Assembly: GCF_022682305.1 (NCBI RefSeq)
Contig: NZ_CP093531.1
Coordinates: 66,188 to 130,187 of the forward strand
DNA: 64,000 bases
Reading direction: 5' to 3'
Source of the DNA: Shinella zoogloeoides
GTDB taxonomy: Bacteria; Pseudomonadota; Alphaproteobacteria; Rhizobiales; Rhizobiaceae
The notes below the pieces were generated by a model. That model searched no databases. It saw only the letters and a program-made list of their open reading frames with translations, and was not told the origin of the DNA. The position numbers and the translations under genes were made by a program. Shown here in pieces: positions 8,521-17,992 of this stretch. Numbering within the stretch: position 1 is the first letter of the stretch; each line of letters begins with the position of its first letter.

Positions 8521-8941
8521 AGCACGGCTTGTCTTTCCTTTATAATGATGGATAAGTTTGCATTATCGTTCGTTTTGTTCATTATAGAGAAATGACGCAA
8601 TGTCGCTCGCATTTGACCGCCGGACGGCCCGTTTTTGGCGTCCCTCGGCGTCGAAATTCGCGTTCATTGGGCGGATTGGTTGTGCGCTTGATCAGTGGAC
8701 AGCAGCGATCCGGTACCTCGCACGCTATCCCGACCGGCATCGACGGCGGTCGCCGCAACTGACCGGGCGCTCGCAGGCGCCCTCTTCCGAAAAATCGCCG
8801 ATTTCGGCCAGAGAAGCCCGTGCAGCGGCTTTTTGCGTCGGACGATCAACAACTCATACTGGTCATCGAAACGCGCTCCATGGCCCTCTGTGTGACCTGA
8901 ATTTTTCGTGCTTTCTGTCCGTCTCTGGCGGCGACCGCAGG
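8521..8941. other. Left flank and left end region of the tniABQ element
   Basis: No gene is supported here. The stretch holds repeats likely to be transposase-binding sites: CTTGATCAGTGGACAG at 8687-8702 matches, in inverted orientation with 12 of 16 bases, a sequence at 12756-12771 on the other side of the element, and further CTGTCCG-type motifs occur near 8918. The exact end and target duplication could not be identified. Confidence 0.4.
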
Positions 8942-10066
8942 TCACCCCTTCCTGGAAAGCGCTGCATCGATTAGCCTTGCACGAGTCCCGTCGCGTTTGC
9001 GCTGCGGTAGGCGTTGTGCGGCGGTCCACCTTGGGTCCGCCAGGATCTGATTGGCTAAACGCTCATATTCAGCCGAACTGCGCGGCAATGGACCGGTGGC
9101 CATTCCATGGGGCGGCGGTGGCGTGGCGCGCATCCGCCGCGATGCTGCGCGACGCGTCAGACGAATGGCGACTTGCGAGTTTGTAGCGACCCCATCCGGG
9201 TTGGCACCGAATACATCATTCAGAGCAAGCAGAGTAACGAAGCGCCAGCCTACCGGCAACTGGCCGAGCGGCGCCGCCGCGCCGACGGCATGGCGAACCT
9301 CGTAGGGGCATCGCCAGCCTGCTTCGTTTAACCAGAGCGCCAAAGCCGGCCGCGCCGCCGCCGGCTGATCGAGTGGTGCCCAGAGCGTCGCCAGCGCCTG
9401 CCCGAGCCGTTCACGCCCGCGACTGTCGCCGTCCACGCTTTGTGCAACCAGCTGCTGGATCGATAGCGCCGTTTCGATCAGAGCCACATCCCGCGGCGGG
9501 CCACCCTCCCCTCCCCTATCGATAAGAAGCGCTTCGCACCGGCTGCAGACCGCGCGTGCATGCCCTTCTCGCAGGCGGAACGCAACGGAGAGACGGTGAC
9601 CACATCCGAGGCAGCGATCGCGAAGAAGATGGCCATGCTTGGGGCAGATGCAGTGCTCGGCGAGCACCCAGTCAGCCCGTAGCCACGAATCGCGATCGGC
9701 TGTGTAATCGGCCGCTAAACAGGCAAGGCAGACGGCTGGGGACCCGATCGTTGCTGAAGGCGCCCATTCCGGCCCTCTGCTCACGTACCAGGAATTTGGG
9801 CGTTGCGGATGCCGCCGGCTCAAGGATAATCGGAGCAGCCGCCCTGGGTCGACACCGCAGCTCCGGGCCCATTGTCGAACTTGTTCGGAGGCCGGCAGCC
9901 GATCATCGACGGACTGAATTGGCGAAAGACTCTCCCCACCATCGGTCATCCAGCCGGCGAGTGCTTGATGCGTAAGACCGTAGCGACAGGCTACTCGTGC
10001 AAGCCACGACGATAGCAGTTCGCCACGATAGGGTCGCGGTGCCACGGGTAGACGGCGGGCCGTCAT
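8942..10066 (-). CDS. tniQ: TniQ transposition protein
   Basis: The product is about 374 residues. It opens with PRPYRGELLSSWLARVACRYG, the N-terminal block of the TniQ/TnsD family (P...ESL.SWL.R.A...G). Paired zinc-finger cysteines follow: CLACLAAD, CPKHGHLLRDRCLGCGH and CSRCEA between about residues 110 and 200. TniQ is thought to guide target choice together with the ATPase TniB. The ATG at 10066 overlaps the tniB stop as ATGA, which shows coupling and fixes the start; longer upstream reading in the same frame is only the shadow of tniB. Confidence 0.85.
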   Translation of the reverse strand: MTARRLPVAPRPYRGELLSSWLARVACRYGLTHQALAGWMTDGGESLSPIQSVDDRLPASEQVRQWARSCGVDPGRLLRLSLSRRHPQRPNSWYVSRGPEWAPSATIGSPAVCLACLAADYTADRDSWLRADWVLAEHCICPKHGHLLRDRCLGCGHRLSVAFRLREGHARAVCSRCEALLIDRGGEGGPPRDVALIETALSIQQLVAQSVDGDSRGRERLGQALATLWAPLDQPAAARPALALWLNEAGWRCPYEVRHAVGAAAPLGQLPVGWRFVTLLALNDVFGANPDGVATNSQVAIRLTRRAASRRMRATPPPPHGMATGPLPRSSAEYERLANQILADPRWTAAQRLPQRKRDGTRARLIDAALSRKG

Positions 10067-11001
10067 GCACCCACCTGTTGCGGCCTGCGAGACGCGCGTC
10101 GTTCGACGGACTGCGTCATCGAAACGAGGGGCAGAACCAGATTGTCGCCGAAGCTCGTCAGGTCGAGCCGCTCCTTCCCCGAACGGATAGCTTCCTCGGC
10201 TGCCGTTTCGATCAGCCGGAGAATCCGCGCGGTGACACCACTGGTAAGCACATGGATTCGCTCGCGTACCGCGTCGCTTTCGAGATCGGAGGAAGCGCGC
10301 AATGGCAGGATGCGAGTCAGGCTCTTCAACAGAGCCGCAAAGACGTGATCGTTCTTCCATGGCTTGAGATGAAACGCTTCGAAGCGCTCGGCAAGCTGTG
10401 CGTCGGTCAGCAATGCCTGCCGCGCCAGATCGGTCCCGGCGCAGACAAGCGGCACCTTTAGGTCGTTGGCGAGAAACCGCAGTGCGTTCAGAAAAATCCG
10501 CTGCTGCCGATAGGTGCCAGCCAGCATGCCGTTGACCTCATCGAGCACAATCATCCTGGCGCCGACGGTGCGCAGCAACGAGCGGCAGATATCTTTCTCG
10601 CGCGCAAGGGTGCCGCCAATGAGCGCGGGAGCCTCAAGGCTTGCCAGTAATTCCCGATAAAGATCCCGCTCGACCGGCTCCGAGGGCACCTGCGCTACGA
10701 CGACAGGCCTCTTGGTTACGCCGGTTGCCTGGCAGAACGTGGCCGGATGCGAACGCTGGAATTTGCGAATGATCTTGGTCTTGCCCATGCCAGTGTCGCC
10801 ATAGACCAGAAGGCAAGGCATGCGGTCCCGCGGCGGATAGGCGAGCAACGCGTTCAGACGGGCAATTGCGGCTTCAGCCTGATCGAAGCCGATCCAGCGG
10901 TCTGCCTTGATCCAGGCAATGCGCTCATCGTCGGACAGCGCGGCGTAGCGGCGGTAGCGGTCGTCAAGATGTTCGTAGGTCCCCTCCTCTCTCACGACCA
11001 C
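10063..11001 (-). CDS. tniB: TniB transposition ATPase (AAA+)
   Basis: The product is about 312 residues, close to the family norm. VYGDTGMGKTKIIRKF (about residue 66) is the Walker A motif and ARMIVLDEVNGML (about residue 150) is Walker B. The following FLNALRFLANDLKVPLVCAG block is typical of TniB/TnsC. TniB binds ATP, forms filaments on target DNA and recruits the transposase. It overlaps the end of tniA by 10 bp and the start of tniQ by 4 bp, so the three genes are one transcription unit. Confidence 0.88.
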   Translation of the reverse strand: MVVREEGTYEHLDDRYRRYAALSDDERIAWIKADRWIGFDQAEAAIARLNALLAYPPRDRMPCLLVYGDTGMGKTKIIRKFQRSHPATFCQATGVTKRPVVVAQVPSEPVERDLYRELLASLEAPALIGGTLAREKDICRSLLRTVGARMIVLDEVNGMLAGTYRQQRIFLNALRFLANDLKVPLVCAGTDLARQALLTDAQLAERFEAFHLKPWKNDHVFAALLKSLTRILPLRASSDLESDAVRERIHVLTSGVTARILRLIETAAEEAIRSGKERLDLTSFGDNLVLPLVSMTQSVERRASRRPQQVGA

Positions 11002-12647
11002 TCCTCGACGGGAAAGATCGGCACCTTACTCCAATCGATCGGCCGGTCGTCATCAGCTTGCAGCGGCTCGGCGGCAGCAGGCGATCTGTTTGGCGTGGCA
11101 GCATCAAGCGCGCGGCTGCGTTTCTCCGCCAGCTGACGCGCTGCTTTAGTGCGCCGGACCGCGTCATCAACCAACGCGCGCTGCGCCTCGATCGTCTCGA
11201 AGATCAGTTGCTCGTCGACAAGCGCCAGGCCGCGCTCACGCAAAGCTGCCCGGGCACGCCGGTGCTCGCCGAGCGTGATCGGCGGGCGCCGCAAATCGGC
11301 AAAGCGGATCGGCCATTGCGCACCGTTGGGACCCCGCACGAAAATCGTCGAGAGGTCTCGCGGATCGTAGGAAACACGCAGCGACCGATCAAGCCGGCCA
11401 GCCCAGATGCTCAGCACGTCATCCCAATAACGGAAACCGAACAGGTGAATGCCGTCTCGTCGCACCAGCCGGTCGACGCTCGGCAGGAAATCGATCATGA
11501 AGCCAGCAAGATCCTGGGGCTGCCGGACAGGCCGGACACGCCTCGCCACAGCTTCACACCACGCCGAAAGCGGCGGAATCCCCAAGGCCCCATGCCGATC
11601 GGCGTGATAACGGGTAATCTCGAGTGCTAACCAGCGCTCCAGTTCATCCAGCGTCATCGCCGCCCTCGCGGCTGAATCGTAGTCGCCCCGCTCGTCGATG
11701 TCGCTGAAGGTCGTGCCCGGCAGAAGATGAATGGCGCCCATCATGGTGCCGATCAGCCGTTCGATATGGCCGCCATAGTGCGGTGTGGCGGCCGGGCGGT
11801 GGATGAGCTCTATGCCATACTCTTGGGCGCCGCGCTTCAGCGTGCGGGAACGGAATTCCTTGGCGTTGTCGAGATGGATCGCATCGGGAAACCCGGAGAC
11901 CGGCCACTCGGCGCTGATGCCCAGCCCGGCAAGCCATGCCTCTTTTGGCTGCACGCAATGCTGGATCGCGAGCGCGACGGAAATCGTCGACGGTGCCTCG
12001 AGCGTCAGGTAGAAACCCGCGATCATGCGGCTTGCGACGTCGATGGCGAGCGTCAGCCACGGCCTCTGGAGCGGCTTTCTATATTGACGATCGACGACGA
12101 TGATATCAGCCAGCGTATGGTCGATCTGGACAACGCCGAAAACGCACTCGGCCTCGTATTGCCCGGGAACAGGCCGGAAGCGGTCACGGGCTGCTTTCGG
12201 GCCATGCCTCGCCCCGGTAAGTTCGGCTGGCTCCAGGGCAGCAACGCGCGCCTTCACGGCGTGCCAGGACGGCGCCCGCACGCCACGCACGCGGCAAAGC
12301 CTGCGAATCTCCTTGAGCAACTGGTTGATGCTCGGCTTCTGACGCGTCTCGTAGAAATCCCGTACCGCCTCGGCAATCACGGCTTCGGTCTCGTCCGGAA
12401 GCCGCCGACTGCCGCGTCGCGTTCCTGCCGGCTGCGGCAGCAGTGAACTCGTAACCGGATCCTCGCGATACGCCCTGAGCAGTTCATACAGCCGGGTGCG
12501 CCGAAGTCCGAGCTCACGGCATGCGCGGAGGAAATCAGAACGGCTGGGGTGCGCGAGAGACACCAGCCTTCGGATCACAGTCTCTCTTGCAACTGCCTCG
12601 CTCCAGACAGCGTCATCGACAATATTCCTGTCAGGCACATGAACCAC
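10992..12647 (-). CDS. tniA: TniA transposase (Mu-type DDE)
   Basis: The product is about 551 residues. The DDE triad can be placed: D in GVVQIDHTLADI (about residue 194), D in DAIHLDNAKEF (about 270), and E in YGGHIERLIGTMMG (about 308). The N-terminal LRRTRLYELLRAYRED block is the DNA-binding helix-turn-helix, and a Mu C-terminal beta-barrel follows the catalytic core. TniA cuts the transposon ends and joins them to target DNA. The start appears to be GTG at 12647; no in-frame ATG lies near, and a GTG three codons later is equally possible. Confidence 0.88.
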   Translation of the reverse strand: MVHVPDRNIVDDAVWSEAVARETVIRRLVSLAHPSRSDFLRACRELGLRRTRLYELLRAYREDPVTSSLLPQPAGTRRGSRRLPDETEAVIAEAVRDFYETRQKPSINQLLKEIRRLCRVRGVRAPSWHAVKARVAALEPAELTGARHGPKAARDRFRPVPGQYEAECVFGVVQIDHTLADIIVVDRQYRKPLQRPWLTLAIDVASRMIAGFYLTLEAPSTISVALAIQHCVQPKEAWLAGLGISAEWPVSGFPDAIHLDNAKEFRSRTLKRGAQEYGIELIHRPAATPHYGGHIERLIGTMMGAIHLLPGTTFSDIDERGDYDSAARAAMTLDELERWLALEITRYHADRHGALGIPPLSAWCEAVARRVRPVRQPQDLAGFMIDFLPSVDRLVRRDGIHLFGFRYWDDVLSIWAGRLDRSLRVSYDPRDLSTIFVRGPNGAQWPIRFADLRRPPITLGEHRRARAALRERGLALVDEQLIFETIEAQRALVDDAVRRTKAARQLAEKRSRALDAATPNRSPAAAEPLQADDDRPIDWSKVPIFPVEEWS

Positions 12648-12844
12648 AGCTACCTCGCTGCAAAGTTCGTCCGGCTGAATACTACGAAAATTCCGCTGAT
12701 TCGGCTAGAATCCGTCCATAAACCTCGGGCCTGATTCGGACATATCAGTCAGTTACTGTCCGTTGATTAAATGCGGAGGACAGCCCGAATCGTCGACGAA
12801 AACAGCAAAATTCATGCTTCGGACAGCTCTGCGCCGCCGTACAG

Positions 12845-12882
12845 CGGGTAGGTGCAGGATACGTGTAAAAACCGGTCACAAG
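12845..12882 (+). repeat. Left inverted repeat of Tn3 transposon A
   Basis: This copy begins CGGGTAGGTGCAGG and ends ACCGGTCACAAG. It matches the reverse complement of 17986-18023 except for the first base and one C/T change. TACAG lies directly outside at 12840-12844. Confidence 0.93.
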
Positions 12883-12892
12883 CGTTTTCACG

Positions 12893-14254
12893 CTATCGTC
12901 TGAGGTCTTCGATTTTGAGTTCTTTCCATATCCACCCGAAATCATAGGTGGCCATCGGGTCTTTCGGGTCCGGTCCGGACGATGATCGCATTTCCAGGTA
13001 TTTGAGCCATTCGGCAACCTTTTCGCGCCCGGCCTTGGTACGGGCGGCGGCGCGCGGCGAGATGTCACCGAGCATGCCGACAGGCTCATCGAGAGTGGCG
13101 CGATATTGTTTGTCGAGCATGGCATGGACGAGCGGGGTCGCCACTTCGGGCGGGATATCGTCGGCTGATGACCTTCTTCCCTGATGCGCGGCTTTCAGTT
13201 GTTCTATGGTCTGGATGCTGGTGAGCGGCGCACGAACCATTTTGCCGAGGATGTCTTGCAAGAGTTTTGTGCCTCTTTGCGCGCGCTCGGCCGAGTTGAC
13301 CATGAGGACGAGAAAACGGCCCTTGACTTCGAGGTTGCCGAGGACGGGCGTGCCGTCCTCCATGGTGACGCCGGCAACCAGAGCGTCCGGGTGGACCGGT
13401 TTGGTGGCGTCCTTGGCCGGCGGCTGGCCGAGCCAGTTCCAGAATGTCGGGTTCTCCTGGCGCAGGTCGGCGATCCCGGCGAAACGTTCGGCGATGTCTT
13501 TTTCCGTGATGCCGGTTTCCATGGGAAAGCGCACCTCATGGAACACGATGTCGTCGCCATCGCTGTTGCAGACGAGCGGCTGGGTATCGCCGAGCATCCT
13601 GGGCAAGGTGTCGAACAGCCAGGCATGGGTGAACAGCGGCGCTGCCAGACGCAGGGTGTCGTCATCGAGGATCAGCTTTTTGCGCGATCTCTTCTTGCCG
13701 GACATTTCCTTCAGCCCTTCAAGCAGGGCTTCGGATGCTTCCGGCGAATAGGGCAACAGGCCACCGGTTATGACGTTGACGCCGCCGACATGGACGATAC
13801 GGGCGGCGATCTTTTCCCATTGCCGTAAGGTCTGGGTCGCCGTTCCTTCGCTGACGGTCACGGGGTCGCCACTGCGCAGAAGATCGCGCGCCAGAAAAGA
13901 TTTACCGGGCACGATCTCGCTGATCTCGTAGAGGCTGATGACGGAGGTGCTGATTGCTTTGAGATAGGCCTTGCTGCGGGCGGTTTCCTTGAACCCCCGG
14001 CTCTTGAGATAGATATCGACGAAGGTCCGGTTGTCCGGTTCGAAGGCCTGGGTGAGGAAATCCTCGAAGGCGCATCCCCAGAGGGTCATGGCCCAATGGG
14101 AGCCAACCACCTCACTGATCTCGTCGTGATCAAGGTCGAATGCGTCCATGACGGGCCAAAAATGATCGCCCATCACTTCGTCGAACTCAATCGCCCAGTC
14201 GTCACGACCCAGGAATTTGACGAGGGCGCTCATGTTGAAGTGGTTTGCGTTCAT
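12893..14254 (-). CDS. Tn3 passenger protein of unknown function, coupled to tnpR
   Basis: The product is about 453 residues, with an alternative ATG seven codons in. I recognise homologous-looking passengers of Tn3 elements but no assigned function. The N-terminal half is acidic and helical (GRDDWAIEFDEVMGD, HDEISEVVGSHWAM). The C-terminus contains ATLDEPVGMLGDISPRAA followed by GREKVAEWLKYLE, the L-x-P-x-x-x-L-G-x-x-[ST]-P-R-x-A block also seen in SEC-C proteins and resembling an Xre/MbcA toxin-binding end. Its ATG overlaps the tnpR stop as ATGA (14251-14254), so it is co-expressed with the resolvase. A role in transposon maintenance or regulation is only a guess. Confidence 0.7.
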   Translation of the reverse strand: MNANHFNMSALVKFLGRDDWAIEFDEVMGDHFWPVMDAFDLDHDEISEVVGSHWAMTLWGCAFEDFLTQAFEPDNRTFVDIYLKSRGFKETARSKAYLKAISTSVISLYEISEIVPGKSFLARDLLRSGDPVTVSEGTATQTLRQWEKIAARIVHVGGVNVITGGLLPYSPEASEALLEGLKEMSGKKRSRKKLILDDDTLRLAAPLFTHAWLFDTLPRMLGDTQPLVCNSDGDDIVFHEVRFPMETGITEKDIAERFAGIADLRQENPTFWNWLGQPPAKDATKPVHPDALVAGVTMEDGTPVLGNLEVKGRFLVLMVNSAERAQRGTKLLQDILGKMVRAPLTSIQTIEQLKAAHQGRRSSADDIPPEVATPLVHAMLDKQYRATLDEPVGMLGDISPRAAARTKAGREKVAEWLKYLEMRSSSGPDPKDPMATYDFGWIWKELKIEDLRR

Positions 14255-14970
14255 GGATGATCCCCCAGCGCCAAAGCGGGTATGCTGCCTTTATTACGTG
14301 ATCTTGCCTGCCTGACGATCTCACCAATGCGTCCCCGGCTGGCCCGGCCTTCGACAGCCGCCTGTATCTTGCGGATGCTGAGATCCGTGGATGTCGCGAG
14401 CGTTTCGATTTCCTTGACCACACGAGCGGACAACTTTGGCCGGCCAAGGGATTTGCCTCGCGCGCGAGCGGCCTGCATACCGGCGGTGACGCGCTCGCTG
14501 ATCAGGGAGGATTCCAGTTCGGCCATGGCGCCGATGATGGTGAACATCGCTCGTCCCATGGGACTTGCGGTGTCGATCTGGTCCTGCAGGCTGATGAAGC
14601 GCACGCCGAGATGGTCGAATTCCTCAAGCGCCGTCAGGAGATGGCGGGTCGAGCGGGCGAAGCGGTCGAACTTCCAGACCAGGACACAATCGAGTTCGCG
14701 GTTGCGAGCGCGGGTCATCAGGGCGTTGAGCCTGGGGCGCCCTTCGCGGCGGCCGGAAACGGCAATGTCGCAATATTCGCCGACGATGGTGAGACCGGCG
14801 CGCTCGGCGTAAGCACGCAGGCCGTCATATTGCAGGTCGGGCTTCTGGTCGGGGGTGGAGACCCGCAGATAGAGCGCCGCATGGTTCTGCTGCGGCGTGG
14901 GTGCCGTGCTGCGCTGTCCTTTAATGTATTCCTTTCTGGACGGCGGATCGCTATGTCCCGAAGCCTTCAT
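14251..14970 (-). CDS. tnpR: Serine resolvase of Tn3 transposon A
   Basis: The product is about 239 residues from ATG at 14970. The resolvase domain starts AALYLRVSTPDQ with the catalytic serine in RVST; FDRFARSTRHLL and ERVTAGMQAARARGKSLGRP are the other family signatures. The C-terminal helix-turn-helix is degenerate (TDLSIRKIQAAVEGRASRG). It resolves cointegrates at a res site, expected in the short divergent interval before tnpA. The first 40 residues are not conserved in the family, so translation may start later at a non-ATG codon. Confidence 0.85.
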   Translation of the reverse strand: MKASGHSDPPSRKEYIKGQRSTAPTPQQNHAALYLRVSTPDQKPDLQYDGLRAYAERAGLTIVGEYCDIAVSGRREGRPRLNALMTRARNRELDCVLVWKFDRFARSTRHLLTALEEFDHLGVRFISLQDQIDTASPMGRAMFTIIGAMAELESSLISERVTAGMQAARARGKSLGRPKLSARVVKEIETLATSTDLSIRKIQAAVEGRASRGRIGEIVRQARSRNKGSIPALALGDHP

Positions 14971-15019
14971 TTTGCGCACTTTTTTCCACCCCTTCGGCGA
15001 ACCCTTTTCTGGACATCTT
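14884..15019. promoter_or_regulatory. Candidate res site between tnpR and tnpA (transposon A)
   Basis: The divergent start region carries TGTCC at 14918 and GGAC at 14940, facing each other as in a resolvase subsite, and a further CTGGACATCTT just before the tnpA start. Divergent Tn3 elements place res here. The subsite limits are not resolved. Confidence 0.35.
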
Positions 15020-17992
15020 ATGACAGCGATCGACCGCACCGCCTACCCTCATTCCGGGGAGCGCCTCACCCGGCAGGAGCTGGAACACCGGTACAGTCTG
15101 AGCGAGGCCGATCTCGTCTTCATCAGCAGCAAGGCGCGCGGTGCTTCCGGCCGTCTGACATTGGCTGCTTTGCTGAAGGCACGACAGGATCTCGGATTCT
15201 TTCCGGCCCCGGCTGATCTCCACGGCGAAACGATCGCCTATCTTGCATCGCAGCTGGGCTTGGCCGATCCGCAGGCAGGCCTTGTTGAAGCCGCCGGCGA
15301 CAAGACGCTTTACCGGTATCGAACGGCGGTCTGGGCCTTTCTCGATGTCGTGACTTATAACGAGAGGGGCGAGGAACTGCTGACGGCCGCGATCACGGAA
15401 GCGGCGGCGACGATGAGCGATCCGGCTGACCTGATCAATCTGGCGATCGAGGTTCTGGGCAAGGCGTCGATCGATCTGCCGGCGTTCAGCACGCTCGATC
15501 GGCTGGCCAATCACCTGCGCACGAAGGTTCATACGACGATCTATGCCCGGATCGCGGAGCGTCTGGTCGAGGAAGATGCCGCCTTTCTGGATGGGTTGCT
15601 GGTCGTGGCACCCGGTGCGGTGACAACCAGCTTCAATCGCCTCAAGCATGCGCCGGGTCCCGCCCGCCCGGAAACGATCAAGCTCTGGACGGAACGGCTT
15701 GGATGGCTGACTGACATGCTTGATCCCGACCCTCTCCTTCAGGAGATCGCCCATACCAAGCGACGGCAGTTTGCCGCCGAGGCTCGCGGCCTGGAGGTGA
15801 GCGATCTTCTCGATATCAGCCGGCCGGGCAAGCGCCATACGCTCATTCTGTGTCTGATCCAGCAGGCCCGCGCGCAGTGTCGCGATGAATTGATCGAGAT
15901 GCTGCTGCGCCGGGTGCGCAAAACCCAGAACGCCGCCAGGGAAAAGCTGAAATCCCTGCAGGACGAGCACCGGGAGATCGAGGAGAAACTGATCACGGTA
16001 TTGGGGCAGGTGCTGGAGAGCACCAGGCAGAGCGAAACCGACATGGAGGTTGGCCGTCGCATCAGGGCCGTATTGGCGGAACGCGGCGGGCTCGATCTTC
16101 TGTCGGAGCAATGCGAGACCGTCTCGGCCTTTCACCACAACAATGATCTGCCGCTCCTGTGGCCGATCCATGCCAGGGTTCGTGCGCTGCTGTTCAGGTT
16201 GCTCGACCTGATGGATATCAGGTCGACGACGCAGGACCTCAGCCTGCTGGAAGCGCTTGCCATCGTCATCGACAACAGGAGCGCCCGCCGGGACGAACTG
16301 GCCTATGATATCGACCTGTCGTTCGCCTCGCAGCGGTGGCAAAGCTTTGTGGTCAAGCGCCGCAAGGCGGGCGTCATGCTGGACCGGCGTGCCTTTGAAG
16401 TCTGTGTGTTCATCCATCTGGCCGATGCGCTGCAAGCAGGCGATCTTTTTATCGTCGGGGCCGAGACCTTCGATGATTACCGCACCCAGCTCCTGACCTG
16501 GTCGGACTGCGAGGCAAGACTGGCCGACTATTGCGCTGACCTTGGACTGCCGCGCTCCGGAGAGGAATTTGCCGCATGGATGAAGGAACAGCTGATGGCG
16601 GCCACCGCCGCCGTTGACGCAGGCTTTCCGGAAAATACCGAACTGAGCATCGATGCCGACGGCGTACCGCACCTCAAGCAGCAGAAGGCATCCAGCCGGC
16701 CAGAGGGGCTGGTAACCTTCGAAGCCGAAGTCCATGCCCGCATGCGCGAGCGACATCTGCTCGATATTCTGAAGGACAGTACCAGCTGGACCGCATTTAC
16801 CCGCCACTTCGGGCCGCCTTCGGGTGCCGATCCGAAGGTGGCAAGGGCGCTGCAGCGCTATATCCTCACCGTGTTCGGTTATGGCTGCAATCTCGGTCCC
16901 GTCCAGACCGCCCGTCATGCTGTCGGCATCGCCAGCGCCGATACCCTGCGCCGGCTCAATGCCCAGCATATCGACACGGCCAAGCTCGAAGCCGCGATGA
17001 CCGACCTGATCAATGCCTATGATCGTTTCGAGTTGCCGAAGCTGTGGGGCGCCGGTCAGGCAGCGATCGCAGATGGCACTCACATTCCGCTGCGCGAAAA
17101 CAATCTGCTGGGCTCTCAGCATATCCGCTATGGCGCCTACGGCGGCATCGCCTACCACCATATCGCCGACAATTACGTCGCGCTGTTCACCACCTTCATT
17201 CCCTGCGGTGTCTGGGAAGCCATCCATATCCTCGACGGCCTCCTGAAAAACCGTTCGACTGTTCAGCCGGACACCCTGCATGCCGACACGCAGGGCCAGA
17301 GTGAACCTGTCTTCGGGCTGGCGCGTCTGCTTGGGATCAAGTTGATGCCGCGCATGCGCAACTGGGCGGATGTGACTTTCTATCGTGCCGACAGGTCGGC
17401 CTCCTACCAGCACATCGACGCGCTCTTCGGCCGCGAGATCGACTGGCGGCTGATCGAGACGCACTGGCAGGACATGATGCAAGTGATCCTCTCCATTCAG
17501 GCGGGTCTGGTGCTGCCCTCGATGTTGCTGCGAAAACTCAGCTCGCACAACCGCAAAAACCGGCTCTATCAGGCCTTCCGGGAACTCGGCCGGGTCGAAA
17601 GGACGTTATTCCTGTTGCGCTACATCTCCGATCCCCAGGTCCGGCGCTCCATTCGCGCCGAGACGACCAAAATTGAATCCTTCAATGACTTTCTCGACTG
17701 GATCACCTTCGGTGGCCCCGTCATCAAGAGCGGAGATCCGGTCGAGCAGGAAAAGCAGGTCAAATATGCAAGCCTCGTCGCCAATGCCATCATGCTATCC
17801 AACGTCGCCGACCTAACCGACGTCATCAACTCCATGGCTGCCGACGGTCTGACTGTCACGCCAGAGCTCGCAGCCGCCCTAAGCCCCTACGCGCGAGCGA
17901 AAATCCGGCGCTTCGGGAAATACTCAATCAACATGGAGGATCTCCCTCAACCACTCAATCAGGCCCCTCTGCCGTTTGAAATTCCCTTGTGA
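15020..17992 (+). CDS. tnpA: Tn3-family transposase A
   Basis: The product is 990 residues, full length for the family. The N-terminal YSLSEADLVFIS block recognises the ends. The catalytic core has AIADGTHIPLRENN (first D), LHADTQGQSEPVF (second D) and the C-terminal LSSHNRKNRLYQAFRELGRV with the glutamate in RELGRVERTLFLLRY. The start ATG at 15020 directly precedes conserved sequence. The stop lies inside the right inverted repeat, which is common in compact Tn3 elements. No frameshift is visible. Confidence 0.92.
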   Translation: MTAIDRTAYPHSGERLTRQELEHRYSLSEADLVFISSKARGASGRLTLAALLKARQDLGFFPAPADLHGETIAYLASQLGLADPQAGLVEAAGDKTLYRYRTAVWAFLDVVTYNERGEELLTAAITEAAATMSDPADLINLAIEVLGKASIDLPAFSTLDRLANHLRTKVHTTIYARIAERLVEEDAAFLDGLLVVAPGAVTTSFNRLKHAPGPARPETIKLWTERLGWLTDMLDPDPLLQEIAHTKRRQFAAEARGLEVSDLLDISRPGKRHTLILCLIQQARAQCRDELIEMLLRRVRKTQNAAREKLKSLQDEHREIEEKLITVLGQVLESTRQSETDMEVGRRIRAVLAERGGLDLLSEQCETVSAFHHNNDLPLLWPIHARVRALLFRLLDLMDIRSTTQDLSLLEALAIVIDNRSARRDELAYDIDLSFASQRWQSFVVKRRKAGVMLDRRAFEVCVFIHLADALQAGDLFIVGAETFDDYRTQLLTWSDCEARLADYCADLGLPRSGEEFAAWMKEQLMAATAAVDAGFPENTELSIDADGVPHLKQQKASSRPEGLVTFEAEVHARMRERHLLDILKDSTSWTAFTRHFGPPSGADPKVARALQRYILTVFGYGCNLGPVQTARHAVGIASADTLRRLNAQHIDTAKLEAAMTDLINAYDRFELPKLWGAGQAAIADGTHIPLRENNLLGSQHIRYGAYGGIAYHHIADNYVALFTTFIPCGVWEAIHILDGLLKNRSTVQPDTLHADTQGQSEPVFGLARLLGIKLMPRMRNWADVTFYRADRSASYQHIDALFGREIDWRLIETHWQDMMQVILSIQAGLVLPSMLLRKLSSHNRKNRLYQAFRELGRVERTLFLLRYISDPQVRRSIRAETTKIESFNDFLDWITFGGPVIKSGDPVEQEKQVKYASLVANAIMLSNVADLTDVINSMAADGLTVTPELAAALSPYARAKIRRFGKYSINMEDLPQPLNQAPLPFEIPL

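Larger units (their letters stand above)
8687..12771. mobile_element. Tn402/Tn5053-type transposon (tniA-tniB-tniQ), ends approximate
   Basis: Three overlapping minus-strand genes encode a DDE transposase, an AAA+ transposition regulator and TniQ, the core set of the Tn402/Tn5053 group. Imperfect inverted repeats (8687-8702 and 12756-12771, with TGTCCG motifs around both) bound it roughly. I found no clear 25-bp terminal repeat with a 5-bp duplication, and no tniR resolvase, mer or integron cassette, so this is a minimal or eroded element. It sits between DUF1403 and the tyrosine recombinase remnant. Confidence 0.6.

Noticed and set aside
8600..8974. 124-codon open frame near the tniABQ left end
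   Set aside because: No family match, and it overlaps inverted repeats and the end of tniQ on the other strand.
12771..12844. ATG at 12771 as the original start of the tyrosine recombinase
   Set aside because: The frame is open through the TACAG junction, but the site also overlaps repeats of the tniABQ end, and ATG at 18048 gives a standard N-terminus. It was kept only as an alternative.
8521..12844. Precise terminal repeats and 5-bp duplication of the tniABQ element
   Set aside because: All TGT...ACA pairs that I tested lacked matching flanking pentamers, so only approximate borders are given.
14951..17548. Very long open frame opposite the tnpA gene of transposon A
   Set aside because: It is the antisense shadow of the high-GC tnpA gene, has no recognisable domain, and the plus-strand frame is a full Tn3 transposase.
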